From Anaerolineae bacterium (GTDB lineage: Bacteria; Chloroflexota; Anaerolineae; Aggregatilineales; Phototrophicaceae): 64,000 nt of DNA. Positions within the stretch are counted from its first letter, which is position 1, and each line of letters begins with the position of its first letter. The stretch covers positions 50,078 to 114,077 of the forward strand of contig JALHOR010000003.1 in assembly GCA_022842885.1 (NCBI GenBank). Direction: 5' to 3'. A program made the translations under genes and the position numbers. Under the pieces are notes generated by a model. The model ran no database searches. It was not told where the DNA came from and worked only from the letters and a program-made list of their open reading frames with translations. This document shows, one piece after another, positions 51,499 to 60,912 of the stretch.

Positions 51499-52701
51499 AT
51501 GGATTGTCCAGGATTGTGTGAGGCGCTTGCTAACGGTGGGGTGAATTTAGGGTTAGCGCAATTTATCTCGCTGTTCATTGGCGTGGTATTGGTCAGCGGG
51601 GTGCCGTTGGTTACGGTAATTTTTCTGATTTGGATTGAGCGCAAAGTGGCGGCGCGTATCCAAGATCGCATCGGTCCCAACCGCGTGGGTCCGTTTGGCT
51701 TGTTACAAACTTTTGCTGATTTAATCAAACTGCTTATCAAAGAAGATATTACCCCCACTGCCGCAGACCGTTTGTTATATAACGCCGCGCCGCTGGTATC
51801 ATTTGCTTCGGTGGTGTTGATTTGGGCGATTGTGCCATTTACCCCCTATCACTACGGCGTAGATTTGGAGATTGGGGCGCTCTATTTCGTGGCGGTTGCC
51901 AGCTTAGGCACTTTGGCAATTATGACCGCAGGTTGGGCGAGCAATAACAAATATGCGTTGCTGGGGGCGTTCCGCGTGGTGGCGCTGTTGGTCAGCTACG
52001 AAATTCCATTGGTGTTCGCTCTGATGGTGCCAGTGATGTTAGCCGGCACGATGAGCATGGTGGACATCATCTATGCCCAAAGCAGCATGTGGTTCGTTTT
52101 CATGTCACCACTGGCAATGATTTTGTTCTTTATCTCCTCCCAAGCCGAAACCGGACGTGCGCCGTTTGACCTGATTGAAGCCGAATCCGAATTGGTTGCG
52201 GGCTTCAACATTGAATATTCAGGTATGAAATTCGGCATGTTCTTCGCTGCTGAATTTTTGCACGTTTTCACCAATGGCATTTTGCTGACTATCTTGTTCT
52301 TCGGTGGTTGGTTGTTCCCCTTATGGAATGAGCCGTTGATTGCGTTTGCTTGGTTAGGGCTAAAGGCAAGTGTTCTTTACTTTATATCGCTGTGGATTCG
52401 CAACACTGTGCCACGGATGCGGATTGACCAAGTGATGTGGTTTAACTGGTTCCGGCTTGTACCCATCTCGATTTTGAATCTATTGGCGGTCGCATTCTTG
52501 GTGAAGGTGATGCAAGAATTGGGGCTGGCACCGCGTGATTTGGCGCAGGCGACATTGGGCGAAGTGCTGCCCATGACCATTATTTTGTTCCTCTCGAATG
52601 TTGCCATTGCCATCGGTTTATTGGGACAAGTGCGGTCTGTCGGGCGCGAATCCCGCCTAGCGACAGAAACTGCACAAACCGCAACCGCAGTGGGAGATTA
52701 A
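51499..52701 (+). CDS. nuoH: NADH-quinone oxidoreductase subunit H
   Basis: 400 residues, about eight to nine membrane segments. Forms the quinone-binding chamber with NuoB and NuoD. Conserved stretches: RKVAARIQDRIGPNRVGPFGLLQTFADLIKLLIKEDI, ETGRAPFDLIEAESELVAGFNIEYSGMKF (acidic quinone-site loop) and PRMRIDQVMWFNWFRLVPIS. AGGAGGATAAACG precedes the start. It is slightly longer than usual at the N-terminus (about 25 residues). nuoI, normally next, is missing. Confidence 0.97.
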   Translation: MDCPGLCEALANGGVNLGLAQFISLFIGVVLVSGVPLVTVIFLIWIERKVAARIQDRIGPNRVGPFGLLQTFADLIKLLIKEDITPTAADRLLYNAAPLVSFASVVLIWAIVPFTPYHYGVDLEIGALYFVAVASLGTLAIMTAGWASNNKYALLGAFRVVALLVSYEIPLVFALMVPVMLAGTMSMVDIIYAQSSMWFVFMSPLAMILFFISSQAETGRAPFDLIEAESELVAGFNIEYSGMKFGMFFAAEFLHVFTNGILLTILFFGGWLFPLWNEPLIAFAWLGLKASVLYFISLWIRNTVPRMRIDQVMWFNWFRLVPISILNLLAVAFLVKVMQELGLAPRDLAQATLGEVLPMTIILFLSNVAIAIGLLGQVRSVGRESRLATETAQTATAVGD

Positions 52702-52702
52702 C

Positions 52703-53233
52703 ATGGAATTCAATTTTATCACCGTGGCATTTATTGTCTTTTCACTGATTACACTCGGTGGGGCGATTGGGGTCGTGACGTGCATTAACCTCTTTCGTGG
52801 CACGATTTGGCTAATGGTCAGCTTATTCGGTGTTGCCGGACTGATGGTGCTGCTCAGTGCTGAATTTTTGGCAGCGGTGCAGGTCTTGGTGTATATCGGC
52901 GCGATTGCCATTTTGTTCACCTTTGCAGTGATGCTGACGCGCAGTATCACCAGCGATAAAATGCGCTTTACACGAGTGTGGGTGAATGTTATTTCAGCGG
53001 GCATTTTATTTGTATTGTTTGCCCTCGGCGTGATTTACCCGGTGTGGGTTGCCAATGCTGCGACGCATTTTCCGGTGACAGATGCTGGTTTGGCAACGAC
53101 CACCGATTTAGGGGTGGCATTGGTCAGTGGCAGCCAGTTCGTCTTGCCGTTTGAAGTGGCGGGCTTGTTATTGACTGCCGCGATGATTGGCGCGATTGTG
53201 ATTGCCCGCGATGCCGATGATGAAGGGAATTAG
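52703..53233 (+). CDS. nuoJ: NADH-quinone oxidoreductase subunit J
   Basis: 176 residues, five membrane segments. Contributes to the central membrane proton path. The conserved AEFLAAVQVLVYIGAIAILFTFAVML, containing the TM3 region with the pi-bulge, is present. Starts one base after the nuoH stop, so translation is likely coupled. The C-terminal IGAIVIARDADDEGN is typical. Confidence 0.94.
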   Translation: MEFNFITVAFIVFSLITLGGAIGVVTCINLFRGTIWLMVSLFGVAGLMVLLSAEFLAAVQVLVYIGAIAILFTFAVMLTRSITSDKMRFTRVWVNVISAGILFVLFALGVIYPVWVANAATHFPVTDAGLATTTDLGVALVSGSQFVLPFEVAGLLLTAAMIGAIVIARDADDEGN

Positions 53234-53236
53234 ACG

Positions 53237-53545
53237 ATGGTACCGTTGTGGGTCTTTTTGATGGTGTCTGCCGCACTCTTTTGTATCGGTGTCTTCGGTG
53301 TGTTGGCGCGGCGCAATGGCGTAGCGGTATTGATGAGCGTTGAACTCATGTTGAACGCGGCATTAATGAATATCGTGGCATTCTGGCGCTACAACAATCC
53401 GACAGAAGTGAACGGCTTGGCATTTGCTGCGTTTGTCTTTGTAGTGGCAGCAGCAGAAGCAGCAGTCGGTCTAGCAATTATTATCTCGGTCTATCGGAAT
53501 CGGCATTCGATTATTCCTGAAGAAGCCGATACGCTGAAAGGATAG
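53237..53545 (+). CDS. nuoK: NADH-quinone oxidoreductase subunit K
   Basis: 102 residues, three membrane segments. GVFGVLARRNGVAVLMSVELMLNAALMNIV carries the first conserved Glu, and FVVAAAEAAVGLAIIISVYR the second; both are needed for proton transfer in the membrane arm. Starts three bases after nuoJ. Confidence 0.96.
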   Translation: MVPLWVFLMVSAALFCIGVFGVLARRNGVAVLMSVELMLNAALMNIVAFWRYNNPTEVNGLAFAAFVFVVAAAEAAVGLAIIISVYRNRHSIIPEEADTLKG

Positions 53546-53552
53546 GCGACGC

Positions 53553-55931
53553 ATGATGGTTGATTTCAACAGTGTGGACTTTTTGCCGTGGCTTGTCCCG
53601 GTGGGTCCGCTGCTGGCATTTTTGATTATTTCTTTGGCGACGAATCGGGCAAAACCGGAACCCGCCAGCAGCCTCGTCTATGGCGGCTTTCGTCCGCCGT
53701 ATGGCGATTTAGGTGTGCCAGTCGCCACCTCGTGGAGTCGTATCCTGAGCATCACGGTGGGCATCAGCGGTGTGGTGATGTCATTGCTGGTAAGTTGGCG
53801 CTTGGTGTTTACGGCGACGGCTACCAAAGATTTTGGCGAAGTGGTTTTTGGCAGCAGTGTGGATTGGTTATCGCTTGGGTCTCTCCCGGCTTTCCAAATG
53901 GGGGTGTTGGTTGACCCGCTGAATTCAGCGATGTTATTCATGGTGCCGCTGGCGGTGCTGTGCATTTTCATCTATAGCATTGGCTACATGGCACACGACC
54001 CGCGTCAATCGCGCTTTTTTGCGCTTATTTCGTTGTTTGCGGGTGCAATGCTCACGTTGGTGGTCGCTGATAATTTGCTGCTGCTGTTCGTCGGTTGGGA
54101 AGTGATGGGCTTGTGTTCGTATTTGCTCATTGGTTTCTGGTACGAAAAAGATACGGCATATAAAGCAGCGATTAAAGCCTTCACCACGACTCGTGTTGCC
54201 GATGTGCTGATGCTCTTGGGAATTGCCTATCTATATGCTGAAACGGGTACGCTCAGTTTCCGCGAGATTCTGTATAACCCAGCCGTGTTAGAAGCCCTCG
54301 CAGGCAAAGAGGCACTGCTTTTCGGCGGCTTCGGCTTAAGCGCAGCGGGATTAATTGGTATTTTTCTGGTTATCGGGACAATCGGCAAATCGGCGCAGTT
54401 CCCCTTACATCTGTGGCTGCCGGATGCCATGCAAGGTCCTACGCCTGTTAGTGCCATGATTCACGCTGCGGCAATGGTTTCCGCCGGCATTTACGCTATT
54501 CTTCGCATGTATCCCGTCTTTGCAGCGGGCGGCGACCCGCATCACGGTATCTTTACCGCACCGTTGTTATTGATGGCGGTGGTCGGGGCATTTACGGCGT
54601 TGTTTGCCGCGACGATGGCAGTGGCGCAAAATGATGTCAAAGCCGTTCTCGCCTATTCAACGATTTCGCAGCTTGGTTTCATGATGGCAGCGTTGGGCAT
54701 TGGCGCGTATATCGCGGCAGCGTTCCACCTGATTACGCACGCCTTCTTTAAAGCGTTATTGTTTATGGCGTCGGGGTCAGTCATTCATGCTATGGAACAC
54801 GGCGAACACCATGCTCATGAACATCACGCGCCCGCGCACGGCATTGGCGGCGGCGCTGACCCGCACGATGCTCACAGCCATGATGCTCATGCCGAACATG
54901 GTCACGATGCTCATCACGACGCGCACGATAGCCACGCCTTTGACCCGCAGGACATGCGGAATATGGGCGGCTTAGATAAGAAAATTCCGGTAACATACTG
55001 GACATTCTTAGCAGGTGGCTTATCGCTGGCGGGTTTCCCGTTGATTACCGCCGGGTTCTGGTCAAAAGACGAAATTTTGGCAGATGCTTGGCTCGGCACC
55101 ACCGAAGGTTTTGGACCGCACGCGCTGGTGTTTGTAATGTTGGCAGTGGCGGCGTTCATGACGGCGTTTTATACCATGCGCCAAATTGGCTTAACGTTCA
55201 AAGGCGAAGCGCGTACTGAACCGGCGCAGCACGCTGGACTCGGTGGGCAATATGACATCATCAGCCAGACGATGCAATTGCCATTAATTATTTTGACGCC
55301 GTTTGCGTTGTTTGCCGGGTTTGTTGGTGTGCCAAAAGATTTCCCGATATTTGGCAGCATCTTCGCTTCTGAACATAATCCTTTCAAATATTTTGTGATT
55401 GAATCGCTGCATCCGGTGCTGCATTTTGAAGCCCCAGCGTTTAACTGGTTCCCAGTGCTGGTGTCGTTTGCTGTGGCGCTCGGTGGGATTTATCTTGGTT
55501 ATCGCATGTATTGGGTCAAGCCCCTCAAAGCGGGCGAAGAAGACCCGATGATTAAAATTCTGGGCGGCGATTTGTACACGACGCTGCAACGCCGTTACTA
55601 TATGGATGAGTTGTATGTCTTGTTATTCGTGCAACCGTCGCAGTGGATTTCGCGCCAGGTGAACGAATTTGTGGATAAAGGCATCATTGACAGCGTGTTA
55701 CATGGCATTGCCCGTTTCTTTACGTGGGTTGGCGATTTGACCAAAGTGCTGAATGCTTGGTTAATTGACGGCGTTGGCGATGGCATCCCGCGTTGGATTT
55801 TCCAAGCCGGGGGCTGGTTGCGCGGCGCTCAAACAGGCAAAGTGCAGCAGTATTTATTGGTTGTTCTCATTGCGGCGGTGGTGATAGGGGTGATTTTTGC
55901 CCTTACAGCCGGCGCTGTCACCGCGCAATAA
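53553..55931 (+). CDS. nuoL: NADH-quinone oxidoreductase subunit L with His-rich loop
   Basis: 792 residues, against about 610-670 in many bacteria. Distal antiporter-like subunit. Key residues are in place: E183 in VGWEVMGLCSYLLIGFWYEK, K279 in GTIGKSAQFPLHLWLPDAM, H303 in AMIHAAAMVSAG, and the TM12 Lys in THAFFKALLF. A loop at about 412-461 is extremely rich in His, Asp and Ala (HEHHAPAHG, HDAHSHDAHAEHGHDAHHD). The C-terminal transverse helix region (about 640-750) and the last anchor helix are present. An unusual soluble insert near residues 30-62 is also seen. The His-rich loop may bind metal; this is inferred. Confidence 0.95.
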   Translation: MMVDFNSVDFLPWLVPVGPLLAFLIISLATNRAKPEPASSLVYGGFRPPYGDLGVPVATSWSRILSITVGISGVVMSLLVSWRLVFTATATKDFGEVVFGSSVDWLSLGSLPAFQMGVLVDPLNSAMLFMVPLAVLCIFIYSIGYMAHDPRQSRFFALISLFAGAMLTLVVADNLLLLFVGWEVMGLCSYLLIGFWYEKDTAYKAAIKAFTTTRVADVLMLLGIAYLYAETGTLSFREILYNPAVLEALAGKEALLFGGFGLSAAGLIGIFLVIGTIGKSAQFPLHLWLPDAMQGPTPVSAMIHAAAMVSAGIYAILRMYPVFAAGGDPHHGIFTAPLLLMAVVGAFTALFAATMAVAQNDVKAVLAYSTISQLGFMMAALGIGAYIAAAFHLITHAFFKALLFMASGSVIHAMEHGEHHAHEHHAPAHGIGGGADPHDAHSHDAHAEHGHDAHHDAHDSHAFDPQDMRNMGGLDKKIPVTYWTFLAGGLSLAGFPLITAGFWSKDEILADAWLGTTEGFGPHALVFVMLAVAAFMTAFYTMRQIGLTFKGEARTEPAQHAGLGGQYDIISQTMQLPLIILTPFALFAGFVGVPKDFPIFGSIFASEHNPFKYFVIESLHPVLHFEAPAFNWFPVLVSFAVALGGIYLGYRMYWVKPLKAGEEDPMIKILGGDLYTTLQRRYYMDELYVLLFVQPSQWISRQVNEFVDKGIIDSVLHGIARFFTWVGDLTKVLNAWLIDGVGDGIPRWIFQAGGWLRGAQTGKVQQYLLVVLIAAVVIGVIFALTAGAVTAQ

Positions 55932-55940
55932 GGAGAGAGC

Positions 55941-57554
55941 ATGTTCCCGATTTTTGGTTTTGATGCATTTTCTGTCCTGATATTTGCTCCGGCGTTATTT
56001 GCGCTGTTGGTGCTGCTGCTGCCATCCAATAAATGGCTGGCACGCATTGTCACCTTGGCGGCGTCGCTCATCGTGGGTGCGATTGCGGTTGCGGTCTTCT
56101 TCACATATCAGCAGCAAGCCCCGGCGGATGGTGGTTATCTGGTTGCGCCAGCCGTCCCGTGGTTTGAATTGATTGGTGCGACGTGGCATTTGGGTGTGGA
56201 TGGCGTCAGCGCGGCAATGGTACTGCTGACGGGCATCCTGACGCCACTGGCGGTATTGGTGAGTTGGGAAGTCGAAGACCGCCCGAAAACCCATTTGGCG
56301 TTGCTACTGCTCTTTGAGACGGGCTGTATGGGCGTGTTTGTGGCGATGGACTTGATGGTGTTCTTCCTGTTTTATGAACTCAGCCTCGTCCCCATGTACT
56401 TCTTGATTAACCAATGGGGCGGTCCCAAACGCGAATACGCTTCTACCAAATTCATGATTTACAGCATTGGCGGCACCTTGGGGATGCTGTTGGCGACCCA
56501 ATTGATTGGTTTCTCAACCGGTACATTTGATATTGCCACCATCGCAGCGACATGGCCCCAGTTGGCAGCCGACCAACCTGTATTTTTGGGCATGAGTGTG
56601 GCGACGGTAAAAGCACTGGCATTCATCGGTTTCTTCGTCGCATTTTGTATCAAAGTGCCGGTGTGGCCCTTCCATACATGGTTGCCTGATGCTCACGGCG
56701 AAGCGCCCACAGCGGGTTCGATGCTGTTGGCGGGCGTGATGCTCAAATTGGGGGCGTATGGCTTTGTGCGCTTGGTCGTGCCGTTCTTCCCCGATGTGTG
56801 GATTGCCAATATCCCGTTATTGGGCATCAACGTAGCGACGATGTTTGCGATTTTGGCGATGTTGGGCATTGTGTTGGGCGCGTTTGCGGCTTACGGGCAG
56901 AATGACATCAAACGCCTTGTCGCGTATAGCTCCGTGAATCATATGGGGTTTGTGGCGATTGGGCTGGCGGTGATGGCATTGCTATATGGGCAAGCGTGGG
57001 AATTGGCGCAAACAGGCAGTGTGCTGGCAGCCGATGCCGCCCAGAATGCGATTATTGCGACCAATGGCGCAGTCTTGCAAATGTTCAATCACGGGCTAAG
57101 TTCAGCAGCTATGTTCTTGCTGGCAGGCGGTATTTATCACAAGACGCACACCCGCGACATCCGTGAATATGGCGGTTTGTGGGTCAAAGCCCCGGTTTTC
57201 GGTGCGATTTTCATCTTTACGAGCATGGCAAGTTTAGGGCTGCCGGGCTTAAATGGCTTCGTCAGCGAATTTTTGGTTGTGCGCGGTGCGTTCCCGGTCT
57301 TTACAGTGATTACCCTCATCTCCATGATTGGGTTACTGTTTACAGGCAACTATATCCTCAAAGGCGTGCGGACGGTGCTGCACGGACCGTTGAATATGCA
57401 CTGGAAAGATTACAATCTGGAACTGGAACGGCACGAATTGGTGGCAATTGCCCCGTTGATGGCGCTGATGTTGATTACTGGGCTAGTGCCGAACTGGATT
57501 TTGACCGTCATCAACAGCAGTGTAACCGGCATTTTTAGCGTGTTTATGGGATAG
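55941..57554 (+). CDS. nuoM: NADH-quinone oxidoreductase subunit M, first copy
   Basis: 537 residues, fourteen membrane segments. Antiporter-like proton-pumping subunit. Canonical residues are present: E146 in FFLFYELSLVPMYFLI, K238 in CIKVPVWPFHTWLPDAHGEAPTAGS and K269 in MLKLG. GGAGAGAGC before the ATG is a good ribosome site. A second nuoM follows at 12 bases, so the operon codes for two M-type subunits. Confidence 0.96.
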   Translation: MFPIFGFDAFSVLIFAPALFALLVLLLPSNKWLARIVTLAASLIVGAIAVAVFFTYQQQAPADGGYLVAPAVPWFELIGATWHLGVDGVSAAMVLLTGILTPLAVLVSWEVEDRPKTHLALLLLFETGCMGVFVAMDLMVFFLFYELSLVPMYFLINQWGGPKREYASTKFMIYSIGGTLGMLLATQLIGFSTGTFDIATIAATWPQLAADQPVFLGMSVATVKALAFIGFFVAFCIKVPVWPFHTWLPDAHGEAPTAGSMLLAGVMLKLGAYGFVRLVVPFFPDVWIANIPLLGINVATMFAILAMLGIVLGAFAAYGQNDIKRLVAYSSVNHMGFVAIGLAVMALLYGQAWELAQTGSVLAADAAQNAIIATNGAVLQMFNHGLSSAAMFLLAGGIYHKTHTRDIREYGGLWVKAPVFGAIFIFTSMASLGLPGLNGFVSEFLVVRGAFPVFTVITLISMIGLLFTGNYILKGVRTVLHGPLNMHWKDYNLELERHELVAIAPLMALMLITGLVPNWILTVINSSVTGIFSVFMG

Positions 57555-57566
57555 GACGAGCAAATT

Positions 57567-59300
57567 ATGGCAGGCTTTTCGATTTTAAGTGCGATTGTCT
57601 TCATTCCTATCATCGCCGGGGTGCTGCTGCTGTTCATGAATCCCAAGCAGCGCGACTTAATCCGTGGCGTAGCGATTACGGCGGCGGCGGTGATGTTGGC
57701 GCTTTCGGCAGTGGTCTTTTTTAGCTTTAACAATCTGATTGCCGATCGCGGCGGGTATCAACAAGAGACGTTCTATACCGAAGGCGATAAGTTGCAGATT
57801 GATGCTAGCATCGGTGAAAGTGCGGGTACAGCGTTATATGCTGAAGCACTGCGCTACGAAGAACGTATCCCTTGGTTGACTTCACTCGGCATTTATTACC
57901 ATATGGGCGTGGATGGTTTAACTGCGCCGATGATACTGCTGACCGGTATGGTGACGGTTGCCGGGGTGCTAATTAGCTGGAACATCACCGATAGACAGCG
58001 TGAATTTTATGCTTTCTTCATGCTGTTGGTGGCGGGGGTGTACGGCGTCTTTATGGCGGTAGACATCTTCGTGCTGTTCTTCTTTTATGAACTAGCGATT
58101 TTCCCCATGTACTTGCTGATTGCAGGTTGGGGTTGGGTGAAATTGCGCGAATACGCCTCTATGAAGCTGACGTTATATATCCTGATTGGCTCTGTGGTGG
58201 CATTGGTGGGCATATTGGCGTTGTATTTTACGGCGGCAGAATTTTTCCAAGGCGAAGGCGCACCGATTTTAACCGCTGCCATTGAGTCTGAATTGTTGCC
58301 CGCCGATAGCCAACCGTTCAGTTTTAGCATGGTGCAACTTACATTAGCTGCCGAAAATGGCGCCTTTGACATCCCGTTCTTGGGTGATGTGACGTTAGCA
58401 AAATTCTGGTTCCCCTTCATTTTCATTGGGTTTGCGGTGTTGGCGGGGGTGTTCCCTTTCCACAACTGGTCGCCCGATGGTCATGTGGCAGCACCGACAG
58501 CCGTTTCGATGATTCATGCGGGCGTGCTGATGAAATTGGGTGCTTATGCGGCGTTACGCACGGGCGTTCAATTGATGCCCGAAGCAGCACAAGTGCATCT
58601 GCCTTGGATTGTCTTTTTGACGCTCATCAATGTGGTGTACGGCGCGTTGATTGCCTTCCGACAGCGCGATTTTAAATATGTCATCGGTTTTTCATCCGTC
58701 AGCCACATGGGGCTAGTCAGCATGGGGTGGGCGACGATGAATTTAACCGGCATGACTGGCGCTGGCTTACAAATGTTCAGCCATGGTGCGATGACCGCAC
58801 TATTCTTCGGTTGTGTGGGCATGGTGTATGACCGGGCGCACACCCGCGATATTCCCAGTTTGGGCGGCTTCATCAAGAAAATGCCTTGGGTTGGCTTTGC
58901 CTTCATCGTCGGTGGTTTGACGAGTATGGGGATGCCGGGACTCAGTGGGTTTATGGCAGAGTTTCCCATCTTTCAAGGGATGTGGGAAGCCTCCGAAAAT
59001 GTGGTGCTGCGGATTGGGTTATTTGAACTGACGAATTACTACACGATTTTGGTTATTTTGGCGGCACTTGGCATTGTTATCACGGCGGCGTATGTGCTGC
59101 GCGTTACAAGCCAAGTGTTTTTTGGTGAATTTAATGCTGAAAAATATCCCGAAGTGGGGGATATTGCCATCCAAGATAGAGTCATTCTGCTGCTGTTGGG
59201 GACGCCGTTGGTCATCTTGGGGATTTATCCTGCGATTATGGCACCCATGATTAGCACGGGGTTGATGCCGATTCTGCAACTACTGTCAGGGGGTATGTAA
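57567..59300 (+). CDS. NADH-quinone oxidoreductase subunit M, second copy, lacking the TM7 lysine
   Basis: 577 residues. Also clearly NuoM-like: E175 in FFFYELAIFPMYLLIAGWG and K323 in GVLMKLG. In the TM7 motif, however, the sequence reads GFAVLAGVFPFHNWSPDGH instead of a VKxPxxPxHTWLPDAH pattern, so the conserved Lys is replaced by L292. Extra loops occur at about 60-105 and 226-270 on the outer side. The short gap from the first nuoM and the following nuoN two bases later show it belongs to the operon. It may be an additional pump module or a structural one with changed proton path. Confidence 0.93.
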   Translation: MAGFSILSAIVFIPIIAGVLLLFMNPKQRDLIRGVAITAAAVMLALSAVVFFSFNNLIADRGGYQQETFYTEGDKLQIDASIGESAGTALYAEALRYEERIPWLTSLGIYYHMGVDGLTAPMILLTGMVTVAGVLISWNITDRQREFYAFFMLLVAGVYGVFMAVDIFVLFFFYELAIFPMYLLIAGWGWVKLREYASMKLTLYILIGSVVALVGILALYFTAAEFFQGEGAPILTAAIESELLPADSQPFSFSMVQLTLAAENGAFDIPFLGDVTLAKFWFPFIFIGFAVLAGVFPFHNWSPDGHVAAPTAVSMIHAGVLMKLGAYAALRTGVQLMPEAAQVHLPWIVFLTLINVVYGALIAFRQRDFKYVIGFSSVSHMGLVSMGWATMNLTGMTGAGLQMFSHGAMTALFFGCVGMVYDRAHTRDIPSLGGFIKKMPWVGFAFIVGGLTSMGMPGLSGFMAEFPIFQGMWEASENVVLRIGLFELTNYYTILVILAALGIVITAAYVLRVTSQVFFGEFNAEKYPEVGDIAIQDRVILLLLGTPLVILGIYPAIMAPMISTGLMPILQLLSGGM

Positions 59301-59302
59301 CA

Positions 59303-60856
59303 GTGGGTGAGTTTAACGTCTGGACGAGTCTCCCGGCAGTTGCGCCGGAAATTGGGCTGACGATTCTGGCAGCAGTTGTGTTGCTGCTGGATGCGTATCT
59401 CCCGAAAGAGAAAAATCGCGCTCGGAACATTGCCTTTGTTTCAGCAGTGAGCATGGCGGTGTTGGCACTGACGCCGTTTATTTGGGCACCTGCCCCCAAC
59501 ACCAGCGAATTGTTCTGGGGTGGCATGGTGCGGCATGATGCGCTTGGGCAGCTTTTTGATGTGATGATTTTGCTGGCTGGGGCAATCACGGTCATGATTG
59601 CGGTGGATGATAGCGGCGTAGGTCGCCGTGGTGAATTTCATCTCATTGTCATCATTGTGACGTTAGGTGGCTGTATCCTGTCCAGTTCGGCAGATTTGGT
59701 GATGATTTTTGTGGCGCTAGAGACGGTTTCTATCCCGCTGTATGTATTGGCGGCATTCCGGCGCGAAGATAATAAATCGTCCGAAAGCGGCTTGAAATAT
59801 TTCTTGTTCGGCTCGTTTGCCTCAGCGATTTTGTTGTATGGCTTTAGCTTCTTGTATGGGCTGACGGGCAGCACGCAGTTGACCGCCATTGCCGCGGGGC
59901 TGAACAGCGAGATTGTCAGTGGCAATTTGGTCGCGGTGTTAGCGGCGTTGCTGATGGTCATTGTCGGTTTTGGCTTCAAAATCAGTGCTGTGCCGTTCCA
60001 TTTCTGGACGCCCGATGTCTACGAAGGCGCACCGACCCCCGTCACCGCTTTTGTGAGCGTCGCCAGCAAAGCCGGAAGTTTTGCGGTGTTCATGCGCTTC
60101 TTGATAGAAGCGTTTGGGCTGCCGGCTGTATCGGCTGATGCCACTAGCACGCTAGTTGTGATTGATGGGCAGACGATACAAACCTTCTGGGTAAATCTTC
60201 TCACCGTTTTCTCAATTCTTTCGATGACGGTGGGTAATGTGTTGGCGCTGCGCCAGAAAAATTTCAAGCGCCTTTTGGCATATTCTTCGATTGCTCAGGC
60301 GGGCTATACCCTGATGGGCTTGGCAGCATTGCAAGCGCAATCGGCAATTGGTCAAGACATTGCGATGGCATCCATCACGTTTTACATGTTCATGTATACC
60401 TTCACGAATCTGGTGATTTTTGCCGGGATTATCTTGTTTGTGGAAGCCACCGGGCGCGAGAATATCGCTGATTTTGCCGGGTTACAGCGGCGCAGCCCGT
60501 GGTTGGCGCTGGCAATGACCATCGGGTTACTCTCGTTGGCGGGTATTCCTCCGGCGGCGGGCTTCTTTGGTAAGCTATTCTTGTTCCAAGCGGCTGTCGA
60601 AGCCAATCTGGTCGGCTTGGCAATGATTGGCGTGCTGAATGCGATTGTGGCACTGTATTATTATCTCATTATCATCAAAATCATGTATGTTGACCAAGGC
60701 ATAGACGAAGATAAACCACTGGCAATGCCGCGCTCGTATGCCTGGGTCTTGGGCATTACATCGGTGGTGATTATTATCTTAGGCGTCATTCCTACCCCCA
60801 TTTTCGATTTGGCACAGCAAGGCGCGGCGGCAGTGCGTTTGGCAATGGGTTCTTAG
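59303..60856 (+). CDS. nuoN: NADH-quinone oxidoreductase subunit N
   Basis: 517 residues, fourteen membrane segments, GTG start. Antiporter-like subunit nearest the peripheral arm. Conserved features: VALETVSIPLYVLAAFRR (Glu of TM5), GFGFKISAVPFHFWTPDVYEGAPTPVTAF (TM7 Lys), and FKRLLAYSSIAQAGY. It follows the second nuoM by two bases, and ends the nuo operon; no terminator is seen before the atp genes. Confidence 0.96.
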   Translation: MGEFNVWTSLPAVAPEIGLTILAAVVLLLDAYLPKEKNRARNIAFVSAVSMAVLALTPFIWAPAPNTSELFWGGMVRHDALGQLFDVMILLAGAITVMIAVDDSGVGRRGEFHLIVIIVTLGGCILSSSADLVMIFVALETVSIPLYVLAAFRREDNKSSESGLKYFLFGSFASAILLYGFSFLYGLTGSTQLTAIAAGLNSEIVSGNLVAVLAALLMVIVGFGFKISAVPFHFWTPDVYEGAPTPVTAFVSVASKAGSFAVFMRFLIEAFGLPAVSADATSTLVVIDGQTIQTFWVNLLTVFSILSMTVGNVLALRQKNFKRLLAYSSIAQAGYTLMGLAALQAQSAIGQDIAMASITFYMFMYTFTNLVIFAGIILFVEATGRENIADFAGLQRRSPWLALAMTIGLLSLAGIPPAAGFFGKLFLFQAAVEANLVGLAMIGVLNAIVALYYYLIIIKIMYVDQGIDEDKPLAMPRSYAWVLGITSVVIIILGVIPTPIFDLAQQGAAAVRLAMGS

Positions 60857-60857
60857 G

Positions 60858-60887
60858 TTGGCAGAGCGATAGTCTTTGTGATAAAAT
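60858..60887 (+). promoter_or_regulatory. Promoter candidate of the atp operon
   Basis: TTGGCA, 18 bases, TAAAAT, directly after the nuoN stop and 25 bases before the next ATG. It would allow atp expression independent of nuo read-through. Confidence 0.5.
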
Positions 60888-60912
60888 TCGCTAATTCCAT
60901 TTTGAGGATGCG

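Noticed and set aside
54787..54975. 62-codon ORF in the His-rich part of nuoL
   Set aside because: It is the shifted-frame reading of the His-rich coding repeat.
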